In this document: positions 24,944 through 33,106 of the stretch, one piece after another
Layout: every line of letters begins with the position of its first letter
Position numbering within the stretch: position 1 is the stretch's first letter
Source of the DNA: an uncultured Geobacteraceae bacterium
GTDB taxonomy: Bacteria; Desulfobacterota; Desulfuromonadia; Geobacterales; Pseudopelobacteraceae
Assembly: GCA_903862245.1 (NCBI GenBank)
Contig: CAIOXL010000068.1
Coordinates: forward strand, 1 to 35,606
Length of the DNA: 35,606 nt
Direction: 5' to 3'
Position numbers and translations under genes: made by a program
Notes under the pieces: generated by a model
Databases searched by the model: none
What the model saw: the letters and a program-made list of their open reading frames with translations, nothing else
Told to the model about the DNA's origin: nothing

Positions 24944-25879
24944 ATGCACCAGCACACCGTACAGACCCCCTACATGGTCGGGGAAGTTCATTTTTACAGC
25001 ACCGAGCTCGATTGCGGCCCTGTACTGTTCGACACCGGCCCTCCGACACCGGAGGGCGAAGCCGCCCTGCTTCGGCACGTCGACCTTGCACGCCTGAAAT
25101 ACCTGTTCATAACCCATTGCCACGTGGACCACTACGGGCTGGCCAATTTCGTCACCCGCCAGAGCGATGCCGAGGTATTCATCCCCCGCAGTGACGCCAT
25201 CAAATTTCAGCGCCACGACGAGCGGATGGAGCGGATGTCCGCGCTGCTGGGGAGTTACGGCTTCGGCAGCGAACTGACCGTGCCGCTGAAAGAGTCATTC
25301 GAGCGGAACAAGGTTTTCCCCGCCGTGCCGGAGCGGTTCCGTATTGTGGAGGACACACCCGGACTGGCCGAACTCGGCATCAGCTACCTTCCCTGCCCGG
25401 GTCACTCCCAGAGCGACCTGGCCTACCTGGTGGGCGATGCGGCGGTCACCGGCGACATCCTCCTCAGGAATATCTTTCAGGCGCCGCTGCTGGATGTTGA
25501 CCTGAACACCTTTTCAGGACGCTTCCGCAACTACGATGCCTACTGCAATTCGCTGCTGGCTCTGGCACAGCTGCGTGGCCGGCGCATCATGCCGGGGCAT
25601 CGCCAGTATGTGAAAGGGGTTGACCAGGCAATTTTTTTCTATGTACGGACCCTGCTGGAACGTGCCGTACAGATCCGACCTCTGAGGATGCTCCCCATCA
25701 GCAGCATTCTGGATCAGCTCTTCAAGGGGAGGCTGGCCGAGCCGTTTTTTATCTATCTGAAAATTTCTGAGATCATCTTCATGCTCGACCTGCTGGAGAA
25801 TCCGGCGCCGCTCAAGGCGTCTCTGGAACAGATCGGCCTGTTCGATCAGGTGTACGCTCTGTATGAAGCTGTTGCATAA
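24944..25879 (+). CDS. MBL-fold metallo-hydrolase
   Basis: A 311-residue metallo-beta-lactamase-fold protein. The dinuclear metal motif THCHVDH gives His58, His60, Asp62 and His63. A further His is in CPGHSQSDL (about 155), Asp in VTGDILLRN, and a last His in MPGHRQY (about 225). It has no signal peptide, so it should be cytoplasmic. The start ATG 24944 has CGGAG 5 bases upstream; the longer open frame overlaps fadE. It lies 16 bases after fadE and 12 before fadH. A thioesterase or lactonase acting on acyl-CoA-type intermediates is one possibility given the operon; the sequence alone does not show the substrate. Confidence 0.85.
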   Translation: MHQHTVQTPYMVGEVHFYSTELDCGPVLFDTGPPTPEGEAALLRHVDLARLKYLFITHCHVDHYGLANFVTRQSDAEVFIPRSDAIKFQRHDERMERMSALLGSYGFGSELTVPLKESFERNKVFPAVPERFRIVEDTPGLAELGISYLPCPGHSQSDLAYLVGDAAVTGDILLRNIFQAPLLDVDLNTFSGRFRNYDAYCNSLLALAQLRGRRIMPGHRQYVKGVDQAIFFYVRTLLERAVQIRPLRMLPISSILDQLFKGRLAEPFFIYLKISEIIFMLDLLENPAPLKASLEQIGLFDQVYALYEAVA

Positions 25880-25891
25880 CGGGAGGAACCC

Positions 25892-27895
25892 ATGATCGAC
25901 CCGCTTTTTCAACCAATCGTCATCAACCGGATGGCGGTCAAAAACCGCATCTTCATGCCGGCCATGCATATGAACATGGCCGGCAACTACGCGGTGAGCG
26001 ACCGACTGGTTGACTTCTACGCCGAACGGGCCCGGGGCGGAGCCGGAATGATCACCGTCGGCTACGCGACCGTGGATGAGCTTTCCGGTAACCCCGGCAA
26101 CATAGGCGCCCACAAGGATATCTACATTCCGGGGCTGGCCCGTCTGGCAGCAGCAATCCGGGACAACGGCGCCCGCTCCTCGGTCCAGCTGAACCATGCC
26201 GGCCGCTACAACCACTCCATGCTGACCGGAGGGCGGCAGCCGGTGGCCCCCTCACCCATCGCGTCACGCATGACCCGTGAAACGCCCCACGAGCTTGACC
26301 TGGCTGAGATCGAAGAAATCATCGCCTGTTTCGCCCGGGCGGCGGGACGCGTCAAAGCGGCCGGCTTCGATGCCGTTGAGATACTCTCCGGCACCGGCTA
26401 CCTGATCAGCGAATTTCTTTCACCGCTCACCAACAAACGGGAGGACCGCTACGGTGGCGACTTTGACGGGCGTATCCGCTTCGGCCTGGACATTATCAGA
26501 GCAGCCAGAGCGGTCGTGGGGGACGACTTTCCACTGTTGGTCAGGATGAACGGCAACGAATTCATGGCCGGTGGTTCGAATCGCCAGGAGCTTCAGGATT
26601 ACGCCGTTCGGCTGGAGGAAGCCGGAGTAGACGCCCTCTGCATAAACGTCGGCTGGCATGAAGCGCAGGTGCCGCAGATTGTCACCAAGGTCCCCCGTGG
26701 CGTCTTCGGCTATCTGGCCCGGGGCATCAAGGAGCGGGTCGCCATTCCGGTCATTGCCAGTCACCGCATCAATGATCCGGAGCTTGGCCGCAGTATGATC
26801 GCCGACGGCTACTGCGATATGGTGGCGCTTGGCCGGGCACTGATCGCCGACCCTTACTTCCCTGAAAAGGCCCGCAGCGGACGTGACGCCGATATCGTTC
26901 ACTGCGTCGCCTGCGCCCAGGGGTGTCTGGACAACCTCTTCAAAATGAAAGCGGTGGAATGCCTCTGCAACCCACGGGCCGGCTACGAACGGGCACGCGC
27001 CCTCACCAGAGCCGATTCACCGCTGACCGTCACCATTGTCGGCGGCGGCGCGGCCGGAATGAGCGCGGCTGTTTCCGCTGCCGAGCGGGGACACCGTGTG
27101 ACGCTCCATGAGGCCGGGGACCACCTTGGGGGGCAGCTCCTCCTCGCAGGCGCTCCTCCCGGACGTGAAGAGTTCCTGGAACTGGCCGCCGATCTGGAAC
27201 GGCAGCTGCACGTATCCGGTGCGACGGTCGTGCTGAACTCCACCGTCGATGCCCGGCTGCTGGAAAAAACAGAACCGGATGCACTGATTATCGCCACCGG
27301 CGGCCGACCGATCGCCCCGGCCATTCCGGGTGCTGACCTCCCCCACGTCGTCCAGGCCTGGGATATTCTGACGGGACATGCTATAACGGGACGACGGGTC
27401 GTTATCATTGGCGGCGGTGCCGTCGGCATCGAAACCGCTCTTTTCCTGGCGGAAAAGGGGACCCTTTCGGGAGAGGCTCTCAAATTCCTGCTGGTGCACC
27501 GGGCCGAGTCGCCCGAAGAGCTGTACCGCCTGGCAACCAGCGGGAGCAAAGATGTCACCGTTATCGAAATGCTGGGGGAACTGGGCAAGAATTTCGGCAG
27601 GAGCACCCGGTGGGGAATGATGCAGGATGTGGAACGGTACGGCATCAAGAGCCGGGCGACTGCCACGGTTGTGGAGATTACCGCCGATTGCGTCAGGATC
27701 GAGCAGGACGGCACGGTGGAAGAGATTGCGGCCGACTCCGTGGTGCTTGCCGTGGGAACGCGTTCCCATAACCCGCTGGGGGAAGCGGCAGCCGCCGCCG
27801 GCATCCCCTGTCTGATTGCGGGGGATGCTCTCAAGCCTGCCATGGTCTATGATGCTGTTCATCAGGGTTTTACAGCCGGCCGCACTATCGGCTGA
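25892..27895 (+). CDS. fadH: 2,4-dienoyl-CoA reductase (NADPH), FadH-like
   Basis: Removes double bonds at even positions during oxidation of polyunsaturated fatty acids; 667 residues. The N-terminal OYE-type barrel carries Tyr170 (GTGYLISEF) and His256 (GWHEA), which match the E. coli FadH catalytic Tyr166 and His252 with the same offset of four. The [4Fe-4S] ligands are Cys338, Cys341, Cys345 and Cys357 (CVACAQGC then C12 later), the same spacing as E. coli. The C-terminal half has FAD/NADPH Rossmann motifs (IVGGGAAGMSAA, IIGGGAVGIETA). GGGAGG sits before ATG 25892. It is embedded in the beta-oxidation operon, so the dienoyl-CoA role is favoured over other OYE-like reductases. Confidence 0.92.
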   Translation: MIDPLFQPIVINRMAVKNRIFMPAMHMNMAGNYAVSDRLVDFYAERARGGAGMITVGYATVDELSGNPGNIGAHKDIYIPGLARLAAAIRDNGARSSVQLNHAGRYNHSMLTGGRQPVAPSPIASRMTRETPHELDLAEIEEIIACFARAAGRVKAAGFDAVEILSGTGYLISEFLSPLTNKREDRYGGDFDGRIRFGLDIIRAARAVVGDDFPLLVRMNGNEFMAGGSNRQELQDYAVRLEEAGVDALCINVGWHEAQVPQIVTKVPRGVFGYLARGIKERVAIPVIASHRINDPELGRSMIADGYCDMVALGRALIADPYFPEKARSGRDADIVHCVACAQGCLDNLFKMKAVECLCNPRAGYERARALTRADSPLTVTIVGGGAAGMSAAVSAAERGHRVTLHEAGDHLGGQLLLAGAPPGREEFLELAADLERQLHVSGATVVLNSTVDARLLEKTEPDALIIATGGRPIAPAIPGADLPHVVQAWDILTGHAITGRRVVIIGGGAVGIETALFLAEKGTLSGEALKFLLVHRAESPEELYRLATSGSKDVTVIEMLGELGKNFGRSTRWGMMQDVERYGIKSRATATVVEITADCVRIEQDGTVEEIAADSVVLAVGTRSHNPLGEAAAAAGIPCLIAGDALKPAMVYDAVHQGFTAGRTIG

Positions 27896-27920
27896 ACTTA
27901 CAACACGGGGGGAACCTAGT

Positions 27921-28475
27921 ATGAAGAATTTGTGTGCGGCACTTGCGCTCATCCTGCTTGTTACCGGCAGCTCGTATGCTCTGGAAGTGGCGGGGGTGCA
28001 ACTGGACCAGACCGTATCGGCACAGGGCCAGCAGCTGAAGTTGAACGGCTACGGTCTCAGGAAAAAGTTTTTTGTCAAAGTGTATATCGGTTCACTGTAC
28101 GCGTCCAAACGCCTTGCCACCGCCGCTGAAGCGCTGCGCGACCCGGGCGGAAAACTGATCAGGATGAATTTTCTCCACTCAAAGGTGGAAAAAGAAAAAA
28201 TCATCGAAGCCTTCAGCGACGGTTTTGCCAACAACTCGCCTGATCTGGTCGGCGCCCCCGAAGTGAAAAAATTCCTTTCACTCTTCACGGCCGACTTTAA
28301 CCGGGGAGATGTGGTTGATCTGGTTCTCGGCGCCGACGGCAGTGTCTCGGCAACTCACAACGGCACGTCGCTCGGCACGGTTCCATCCACCAAACTTGCC
28401 AAAGCGGTTCTTGCCATTTATCTGGGCGACAAACCGGCGGACGACTCCCTGAAAAAAGGGATGCTCGGGAATTAA
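27921..28475 (+). CDS. Secreted chalcone isomerase-like (CHI-fold) protein
   Basis: A 184-residue protein with a signal peptide (hydrophobic LCAALALILLVTGSS, probable cleavage after SYA near 20). The mature part fits the CHI-like family: LEVAGVQLDQTVSAQGQQLKLNGYGLRKKF, then FVKVYIGSLYASKR, a helical middle, and ALEKFLSLFTADFNRGD-like and FLGTVPSTKLAKAVLAIYLGDKP regions. Bacterial CHI-fold proteins are mostly without assigned function; plant relatives include fatty-acid-binding proteins, and this operon context fits lipid binding. ATG 27921 is chosen with a G-rich GGGGGAA site upstream; the longer reading overlaps fadH. The enzyme activity of flavonoid isomerases is not implied. Confidence 0.82.
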   Translation: MKNLCAALALILLVTGSSYALEVAGVQLDQTVSAQGQQLKLNGYGLRKKFFVKVYIGSLYASKRLATAAEALRDPGGKLIRMNFLHSKVEKEKIIEAFSDGFANNSPDLVGAPEVKKFLSLFTADFNRGDVVDLVLGADGSVSATHNGTSLGTVPSTKLAKAVLAIYLGDKPADDSLKKGMLGN

Positions 28476-28490
28476 TCTAAAAAAGCTTTT

Positions 28491-28631
28491 ATAACTCGGA
28501 GCAACAAAGCAACGGAGTGAACACAAAAGAAAGATTTTTTTGAAACTGCCTTTTTGATGTGCACCGTACCGGTGATAGCTGTTTCTGTTGTAAGACCTTG
28601 ACTTCTCCGTTGCTCCGTTGCTCCGTGTTAT
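28491..28631. repeat. 141-bp MITE-like inverted repeat
   Basis: Left arm 28491-28517 and right arm 28605-28631 are 27-base inverted copies with three mismatches (left ATAACTCGGAGCAAC..., right ...GTTGCTCCGTGTTAT). The right arm is also a short tandem of CTCCGTTG. The 87-base centre contains a smaller CACCG-TAC-CGGTG stem and a T-run. It fills most of the 197-base gap between the CHI-like and thioesterase genes. It has no ORF, so it is a non-coding palindromic element. Confidence 0.8.
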
Positions 28632-28672
28632 TCGAACTACCGATTCCAGCTAATACCAGGGAGCCCACGTTC

Positions 28673-29059
28673 ATGTCCCAATCATTTTCCACCCCCATTG
28701 AACTGCGCTTTTCCGATCTGGACCTGTACGGCCATGTGAACAGCGTCGTCTATTTTTCCTATCTTGAAACAGCCCGGGTAAAACTGTTCGCCCGGTTTTT
28801 TCAGGCACTGACCGAACAGCAAATCTTCACGCTGGTCGCCCGTGCCGAGTGCGATTACCGGCTGCCGATCCTGTTCGGCGACCCGCTGATCGTTACTGTC
28901 GGCATAGCCAGGATCGGCACCACCAGTTTTGACCTGGAATACCACCTCCACAACGGCTCCGGAAAAACCTATGCCACCGCCCGCACCGCCATGGTATGCT
29001 TCGACAATGTCCGGAAAGTCACCGTCCCGGTGCCGGAATGCATCCGGACCATGGCCTGA
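28673..29059 (+). CDS. Hotdog-fold (4HBT-type) acyl-CoA thioesterase
   Basis: A 128-residue single hotdog domain. RFSDLDLYGHVNSVVYFSYLETAR carries the 4HBT signature DxDxxGHVNxxxYFxYxE, with Asp17 as the likely active acid. It probably hydrolyses a CoA thioester, which would relieve CoA or remove dead-end acyl-CoAs. ATG 28673 is preferred, with GGGAG about 9 bases upstream; the longer frame crosses the inverted repeat. It follows the inverted-repeat element and precedes the crotonase gene by 27 bases. The acyl preference cannot be read from the sequence. Confidence 0.88.
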   Translation: MSQSFSTPIELRFSDLDLYGHVNSVVYFSYLETARVKLFARFFQALTEQQIFTLVARAECDYRLPILFGDPLIVTVGIARIGTTSFDLEYHLHNGSGKTYATARTAMVCFDNVRKVTVPVPECIRTMA

Positions 29060-29086
29060 TCAGACACCACAAAGGGGAAATGAACG

Positions 29087-29872
29087 ATGAACAGCGCCTG
29101 TAGCGGTGATCAGATACAAACTGAGCTTTCGGAGGGGATTTTCACGATCAGGATCAACCGCCCCGAGAAGAAAAATGCGCTCACGACCGCCATGTATGGG
29201 GCCATGGCGGATGCACTGCAGCGGGGTGACAGCGATCCGGCCGTGCGGGTTATCCTTCTCTGCGGCTCTGCCGACTGTTTTACCAGCGGAAACGACATTG
29301 CCGATTTCATCAATTTTCCACCGACCGGACCGGAGAGCCCGGTGCTCCGTTTCCTCACCGCCATCGCCCGGGCAGAGAAGCCGGTTATGGCTGCGGTCAG
29401 CGGCACTGCCGTTGGAGTCGGCACGACCCTGCTGCTCCATTGTGATCTGGTGTACGCCGCCGACACGGCGCTCTTCCAGATGCCGTTCGTCTCCCTGGGG
29501 CTCTGCCCCGAAGCCGGCTCAACCCTGCTGCTTCCCCAGTTGATGGGACACCGCCGGGCTTCGGAACTGCTGCTGTTCGGCGAGTCATTTACCGCCGCCC
29601 GCGCTGAACAGCTCGGCATCGTCACCGCTCTGCTGCCGCAGGAAGATCTTCTCCGGACCGTACGGGCCAAAGCCCTTCAGCTTGCGGCACAACCGGCGGC
29701 AGCGGTCCGGCTGACCAAATCACTCCTGAAACGGGACAATGCCGAAAAACTCCTGGAAACGGCTGCCTGTGAAATTTGCTGTTTTCTGGAGCGGCTCGCC
29801 TCGCCGGAAGCCGGAGAGGCGCTGCGGGCGTTCATGGAACGAAGAAAACCGGACTTCTCGCAGTTCGACTGA
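29087..29872 (+). CDS. Crotonase-family protein, likely delta3-delta2-enoyl-CoA isomerase
   Basis: A 261-residue crotonase-fold enzyme. The usual hydratase Glu in GGGCE is replaced: GVGTT has Thr114. The second position, 20 residues on, is Phe134 in place of Glu. A Glu does occur at 142 in LCPEAGS, the arrangement of peroxisomal-type enoyl-CoA isomerases (SPEG motif). This suggests isomerisation of cis/trans-3-enoyl-CoA to trans-2-enoyl-CoA, needed for unsaturated chains and complementing FadH. Other features: NRPEKKNALTTAMY, SGNDIADF (oxyanion region) and a C-terminal helical section. The start ATG 29087 has AAAGGGGA upstream. It lies 11 bases before the aldehyde dehydrogenase gene. Confidence 0.85.
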   Translation: MNSACSGDQIQTELSEGIFTIRINRPEKKNALTTAMYGAMADALQRGDSDPAVRVILLCGSADCFTSGNDIADFINFPPTGPESPVLRFLTAIARAEKPVMAAVSGTAVGVGTTLLLHCDLVYAADTALFQMPFVSLGLCPEAGSTLLLPQLMGHRRASELLLFGESFTAARAEQLGIVTALLPQEDLLRTVRAKALQLAAQPAAAVRLTKSLLKRDNAEKLLETAACEICCFLERLASPEAGEALRAFMERRKPDFSQFD

Positions 29873-29883
29873 AGGAGAATGCC

Positions 29884-31458
29884 ATGCCTGAAGCCATCTG
29901 GACCTCACGGATCACCCCCCCCCTGCTGGAAGAGTTGTCCCGCCGCGTACCGCTGGCAGACGGCTCAAACCCCGCTCAGATCGCCGTGGATGCCCCGGCA
30001 ACCGGTCAGATCATCGGCCATACCCCCGCCTGCAGCGTCACCGACCTTGCCCACGCCTTCACGCTGGCCCGGAAAGCCCAGAAACAGTGGGAAGCCGTTT
30101 CGCTGGCCGAACGGCGCCGGATATTCCTCCGCTACCATGATCTGCTGCTTGAGCAGCAGGAGACCCTGCTTGACCTGCTCCAGATCGAGACCGGCAAGGC
30201 GCGGCGCCACGCCCTGGAAGAGGTGCTGGATGTGGCAATCACCTGCCGCCACTATGCACTCCGGCTGGAGGGTTTCCTGCGGCCGCAGCGCCGCAACGGA
30301 GCACTGCCGTTCCTGACCCGCTGCCGCGAACACCATCTCCCGGTGGGGGTAGTGGCGGTAATTGCCCCCTGGAACTACCCGCTCTCCCTGTCGGTATCCG
30401 ATGCCGTGCCGGCGCTCTTGGCCGGCAATGCCGTAATCCTGAAGCCGGACAGCCAGACCCCCTTTATCGCCCTGCTGGCGGGAAAACTGCTCAGCGAGGC
30501 CGGCATGCCGGCCGATCTGTTTCAGGTGGTTACCGGTTCCGGCCGCGAACTGGGTGAACCGCTGATTGCCGGCAGCGATTTCCTCAGTTTTACCGGGAGC
30601 ACCGCCACCGGACGGATTGTGGCGGCGCAGGCGGGACAGAACCTGATCAAATGTTCCCTTGAGCTGGGGGGAAAAAACCCCGCACTGGTGCTCGACGATG
30701 CCGATCTGGAGCGGAGCGTGGAAGGGCTGCTGCGCGGCTGTTTCTCCAATGCCGGCCAGCTCTGCGTCTCCTTCGAGCGGCTCTATCTGCAAAGCGGCAT
30801 CCATGGCCGTTTTCTGGCGGCCTTTGTCCGGCGCGTCAAGGCGCTGCAGCTGGGACATGACTATAGCTACACCCCGGAGATGGGCTCCCTGATCTCGGCC
30901 GGGCAGCTGGCCGCGGTACAGCGTCATCTGCAGGATGCCCTTGACAAGGGGGCGGTCCTGCTGGCGGGGGGAGCGCACCGGCCTGACATCGGCCCGTATT
31001 TTTTCGAGCCGACGCTGCTGACCGGTGTGACGGAAGAGATGGCCCTCTGCCGGGAAGAAACCTTCGGTCCGATTGTTGCGGTCTATCGTTTTGAGCGGCT
31101 TGATGATGCCGTAGCACTGGCCAACGACTCCGCATACGGGTTGAACGCTTCCGTCTGGACTGACAATATCCCTCTGGGCGAAGCGCTGGCGGCCCGCCTC
31201 CGCTGTGGAACGGTCAACGTCAATGAGGCGTATGCCGCCACCTGGGCCTCGGTGGATGCGCCCATGGGCGGCATGAAGGGATCGGGGCTCGGACGGCGGC
31301 ACGGGATCGAGGGGATTATGAAGTACACCGAGTCCCAAACTGTTGCGACGCAGCGGCTCCTGCCGGTAGGACCTCACCCCGCCCTTGAGGTCGGCAGATA
31401 TGCCCGGATCATGACTGCGGCCCTGACCCTGTTGCGACGCATTCCCGGATTGGGATAG
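29884..31458 (+). CDS. NAD(P)-dependent aldehyde dehydrogenase (succinate-semialdehyde dehydrogenase-like)
   Basis: Oxidises an aldehyde to a carboxylate; 524 residues. The ALDH catalytic residues are present: Cys294 in NAGQLCVSFERL and Glu260 in LELGGKNP; the Asn for the oxyanion hole is in IAPWNYPL. It resembles the GabD2/succinate-semialdehyde subgroup, but substrate assignment by eye is unsafe. A C-terminal tail (RLLPVGPHPALEVGRYARIM then TAALTLLRRIPGLG) extends beyond the usual end and could contact membrane. ATG 29884 with GAAGGAG upstream is chosen. It is separated by 9 bases from the GMC oxidoreductase gene, which suggests an alcohol-to-aldehyde-to-acid pair. Confidence 0.88.
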   Translation: MPEAIWTSRITPPLLEELSRRVPLADGSNPAQIAVDAPATGQIIGHTPACSVTDLAHAFTLARKAQKQWEAVSLAERRRIFLRYHDLLLEQQETLLDLLQIETGKARRHALEEVLDVAITCRHYALRLEGFLRPQRRNGALPFLTRCREHHLPVGVVAVIAPWNYPLSLSVSDAVPALLAGNAVILKPDSQTPFIALLAGKLLSEAGMPADLFQVVTGSGRELGEPLIAGSDFLSFTGSTATGRIVAAQAGQNLIKCSLELGGKNPALVLDDADLERSVEGLLRGCFSNAGQLCVSFERLYLQSGIHGRFLAAFVRRVKALQLGHDYSYTPEMGSLISAGQLAAVQRHLQDALDKGAVLLAGGAHRPDIGPYFFEPTLLTGVTEEMALCREETFGPIVAVYRFERLDDAVALANDSAYGLNASVWTDNIPLGEALAARLRCGTVNVNEAYAATWASVDAPMGGMKGSGLGRRHGIEGIMKYTESQTVATQRLLPVGPHPALEVGRYARIMTAALTLLRRIPGLG

Positions 31459-31467
31459 GAGCTGAAT

Positions 31468-33105
31468 ATGGGTGATGCCATGGATTACGATTTCATAGTG
31501 GTCGGTTCCGGTTTCGGCGGTTCAGTTGCTGCGCTCCGCCTTGCGGAAAAGGGGTACCGGGTGGCGGTTCTGGAAATGGGCAAGCGGTTTCGGGCGGAGG
31601 ACTTCCCCAAAACCAGCTGGAACCTGCGCCGCTTCCTCTGGCTTCCCTCTGCCAAACTGCATGGGTTCTTCCGCATGACCGTGCTGCAGCACGCCTTTAT
31701 ACTCTCCGGCTGCGGTGTGGGGGGCGGTTCGCTTGTCTATGCCAACACCCTGCTGGAGCCTCCGGACAAGGTCTGGGATGACCCTCAGTGGAGGGGGCTT
31801 GCCGAGTGGAAGCGGGAGATGCCCGAATGCTATGCGACTGCGAAGCGGATGCTGGGGGTGGTCACCAATCCCTCCTTCGGCGAAGCTGACCATCTGCTGC
31901 ATGCGGCGGCCACCTCCTGCGGCGTCGGCCACACCTTTTACCCCACCGATATCGGGGTCTACTTTGGCGCAAAGGGGGAGAAGGCGCCTGACCCGTTCTT
32001 TGGAGGGGAAGGGCCGGAGCGCACCGGCTGCGAACTGTGCGGCGGCTGCATGGTAGGGTGCCGCTATGACGGCAAGAACACCCTGGACAAGAACTACCTC
32101 CACCTGGCTGAAAAGCGGGGGGTACGGATTATTCCCGAGACCAGAGTTGTGGATGTGTCCCCCCTGAACGGCCATGACGACGGGAGGGATGGCTATGCGG
32201 TCAAAACCGTCTCTGCAACCGCTCCCTGGTTCGGCCCACGCCTGAACCTCAAGGCCCGGGGGATCGTCTTTGCCGGCGGGGTTCTGGGCACCGTGCCGCT
32301 GCTGATGGCTCTCCGGGAATCCGGGTCGCTCCCGGAGCTGAGTGACCAACTGGGGCAGTGCGTCAGGACGAACTCCGAATCAATCATCGGCGTCAAGCTG
32401 CGCGCTAAGAAAGCTGATGTCTGTGACGGGGTGGCGATCGGTTCCGGCATCTATCTCGACGAGCACACCCATGTAGAGGCGGTCCGTTACCCCAAAGGTT
32501 CCGACGCCTTGGGCTTCCTCCTAACCCCGTTGACCGACGGCACCCCCGGTCCGCTCCGGATCTTAAGCTGGCTCGGCATGATCCTGCGCCGGCCAATGGA
32601 TTTTTTGCGCCTGCTCAACCCGTTCGGCATGGCAACCTCCACAGTGATTCTGCTGGTTATGCAGACCCTGAGCGGTAGAATCCGCATGGGGCTCCGGCGG
32701 TCATGGTGGTGGCCGTTCGCCCCGCGACTGGTGACGCTGGGTGACAAGGTGCCCGCCTACATTCCCCAGGCCAACCGGTTCGCCCGGAGCATGGGTACGC
32801 TGCTGAATGGAGTGCCCGCCACCGCCATCACCGAAATACTGCTGGATATCCCGACCACCGCCCACATTCTGGGGGGGGCCGTCATGGGGGCATCCCGCAA
32901 GGAAGGGGTTATTGACGGCCAAAGCCGGGTGTATGGCTATTGCAATATGTACGTCTGTGACGGCAGCATGGTCAGCGCCAATCTGGGGGTAAATCCCAGC
33001 TTGACCATTACGGCGCTGGCAGAAAAAGCCATGAAGGGGATCAGCCCCGCATCCGCAGCGGAATGGCACGCGTCTGCCCTACCAAATAAGAAAGGGGAAC
33101 GGTAG
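31468..33105 (+). CDS. GMC-family flavoprotein, cholesterol-oxidase-like
   Basis: A 545-residue FAD-dependent GMC oxidoreductase related to ChoD-type 'cholesterol oxidases'. The N-terminal Rossmann motif GSGFGG lies at 13-18, followed by SGCGVGGGSLVYANT (FAD contact). The C-terminal HILGGAVMG and MYVCDGSMVSANLGVNPSLTITALAE are the GMC end motifs. A four-Cys cluster CX2CX2CX3C (Cys188, 191, 194, 198) lies before RYDGKNTLDKNYL, which is conserved in ChoD-like proteins but is ferredoxin-like in spacing. AGGAG sits about 7 bases before ATG 31468. Sterol activity is not established; an alcohol or other lipid substrate is equally possible. Confidence 0.85.
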   Translation: MGDAMDYDFIVVGSGFGGSVAALRLAEKGYRVAVLEMGKRFRAEDFPKTSWNLRRFLWLPSAKLHGFFRMTVLQHAFILSGCGVGGGSLVYANTLLEPPDKVWDDPQWRGLAEWKREMPECYATAKRMLGVVTNPSFGEADHLLHAAATSCGVGHTFYPTDIGVYFGAKGEKAPDPFFGGEGPERTGCELCGGCMVGCRYDGKNTLDKNYLHLAEKRGVRIIPETRVVDVSPLNGHDDGRDGYAVKTVSATAPWFGPRLNLKARGIVFAGGVLGTVPLLMALRESGSLPELSDQLGQCVRTNSESIIGVKLRAKKADVCDGVAIGSGIYLDEHTHVEAVRYPKGSDALGFLLTPLTDGTPGPLRILSWLGMILRRPMDFLRLLNPFGMATSTVILLVMQTLSGRIRMGLRRSWWWPFAPRLVTLGDKVPAYIPQANRFARSMGTLLNGVPATAITEILLDIPTTAHILGGAVMGASRKEGVIDGQSRVYGYCNMYVCDGSMVSANLGVNPSLTITALAEKAMKGISPASAAEWHASALPNKKGER

Positions 33106-33106
33106 T

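Noticed and set aside
28605-28627. Possible CRISPR or tandem-repeat array
   Set aside because: Only two and a half CTTCTCCG/CTCCGTTG units occur, no spacers or cas genes; it is the arm of an inverted repeat.
29965-31377. 470-codon minus-strand ORF opposite the aldehyde dehydrogenase gene
   Set aside because: It is a shadow of a gene with intact catalytic Cys and Glu; no independent evidence.
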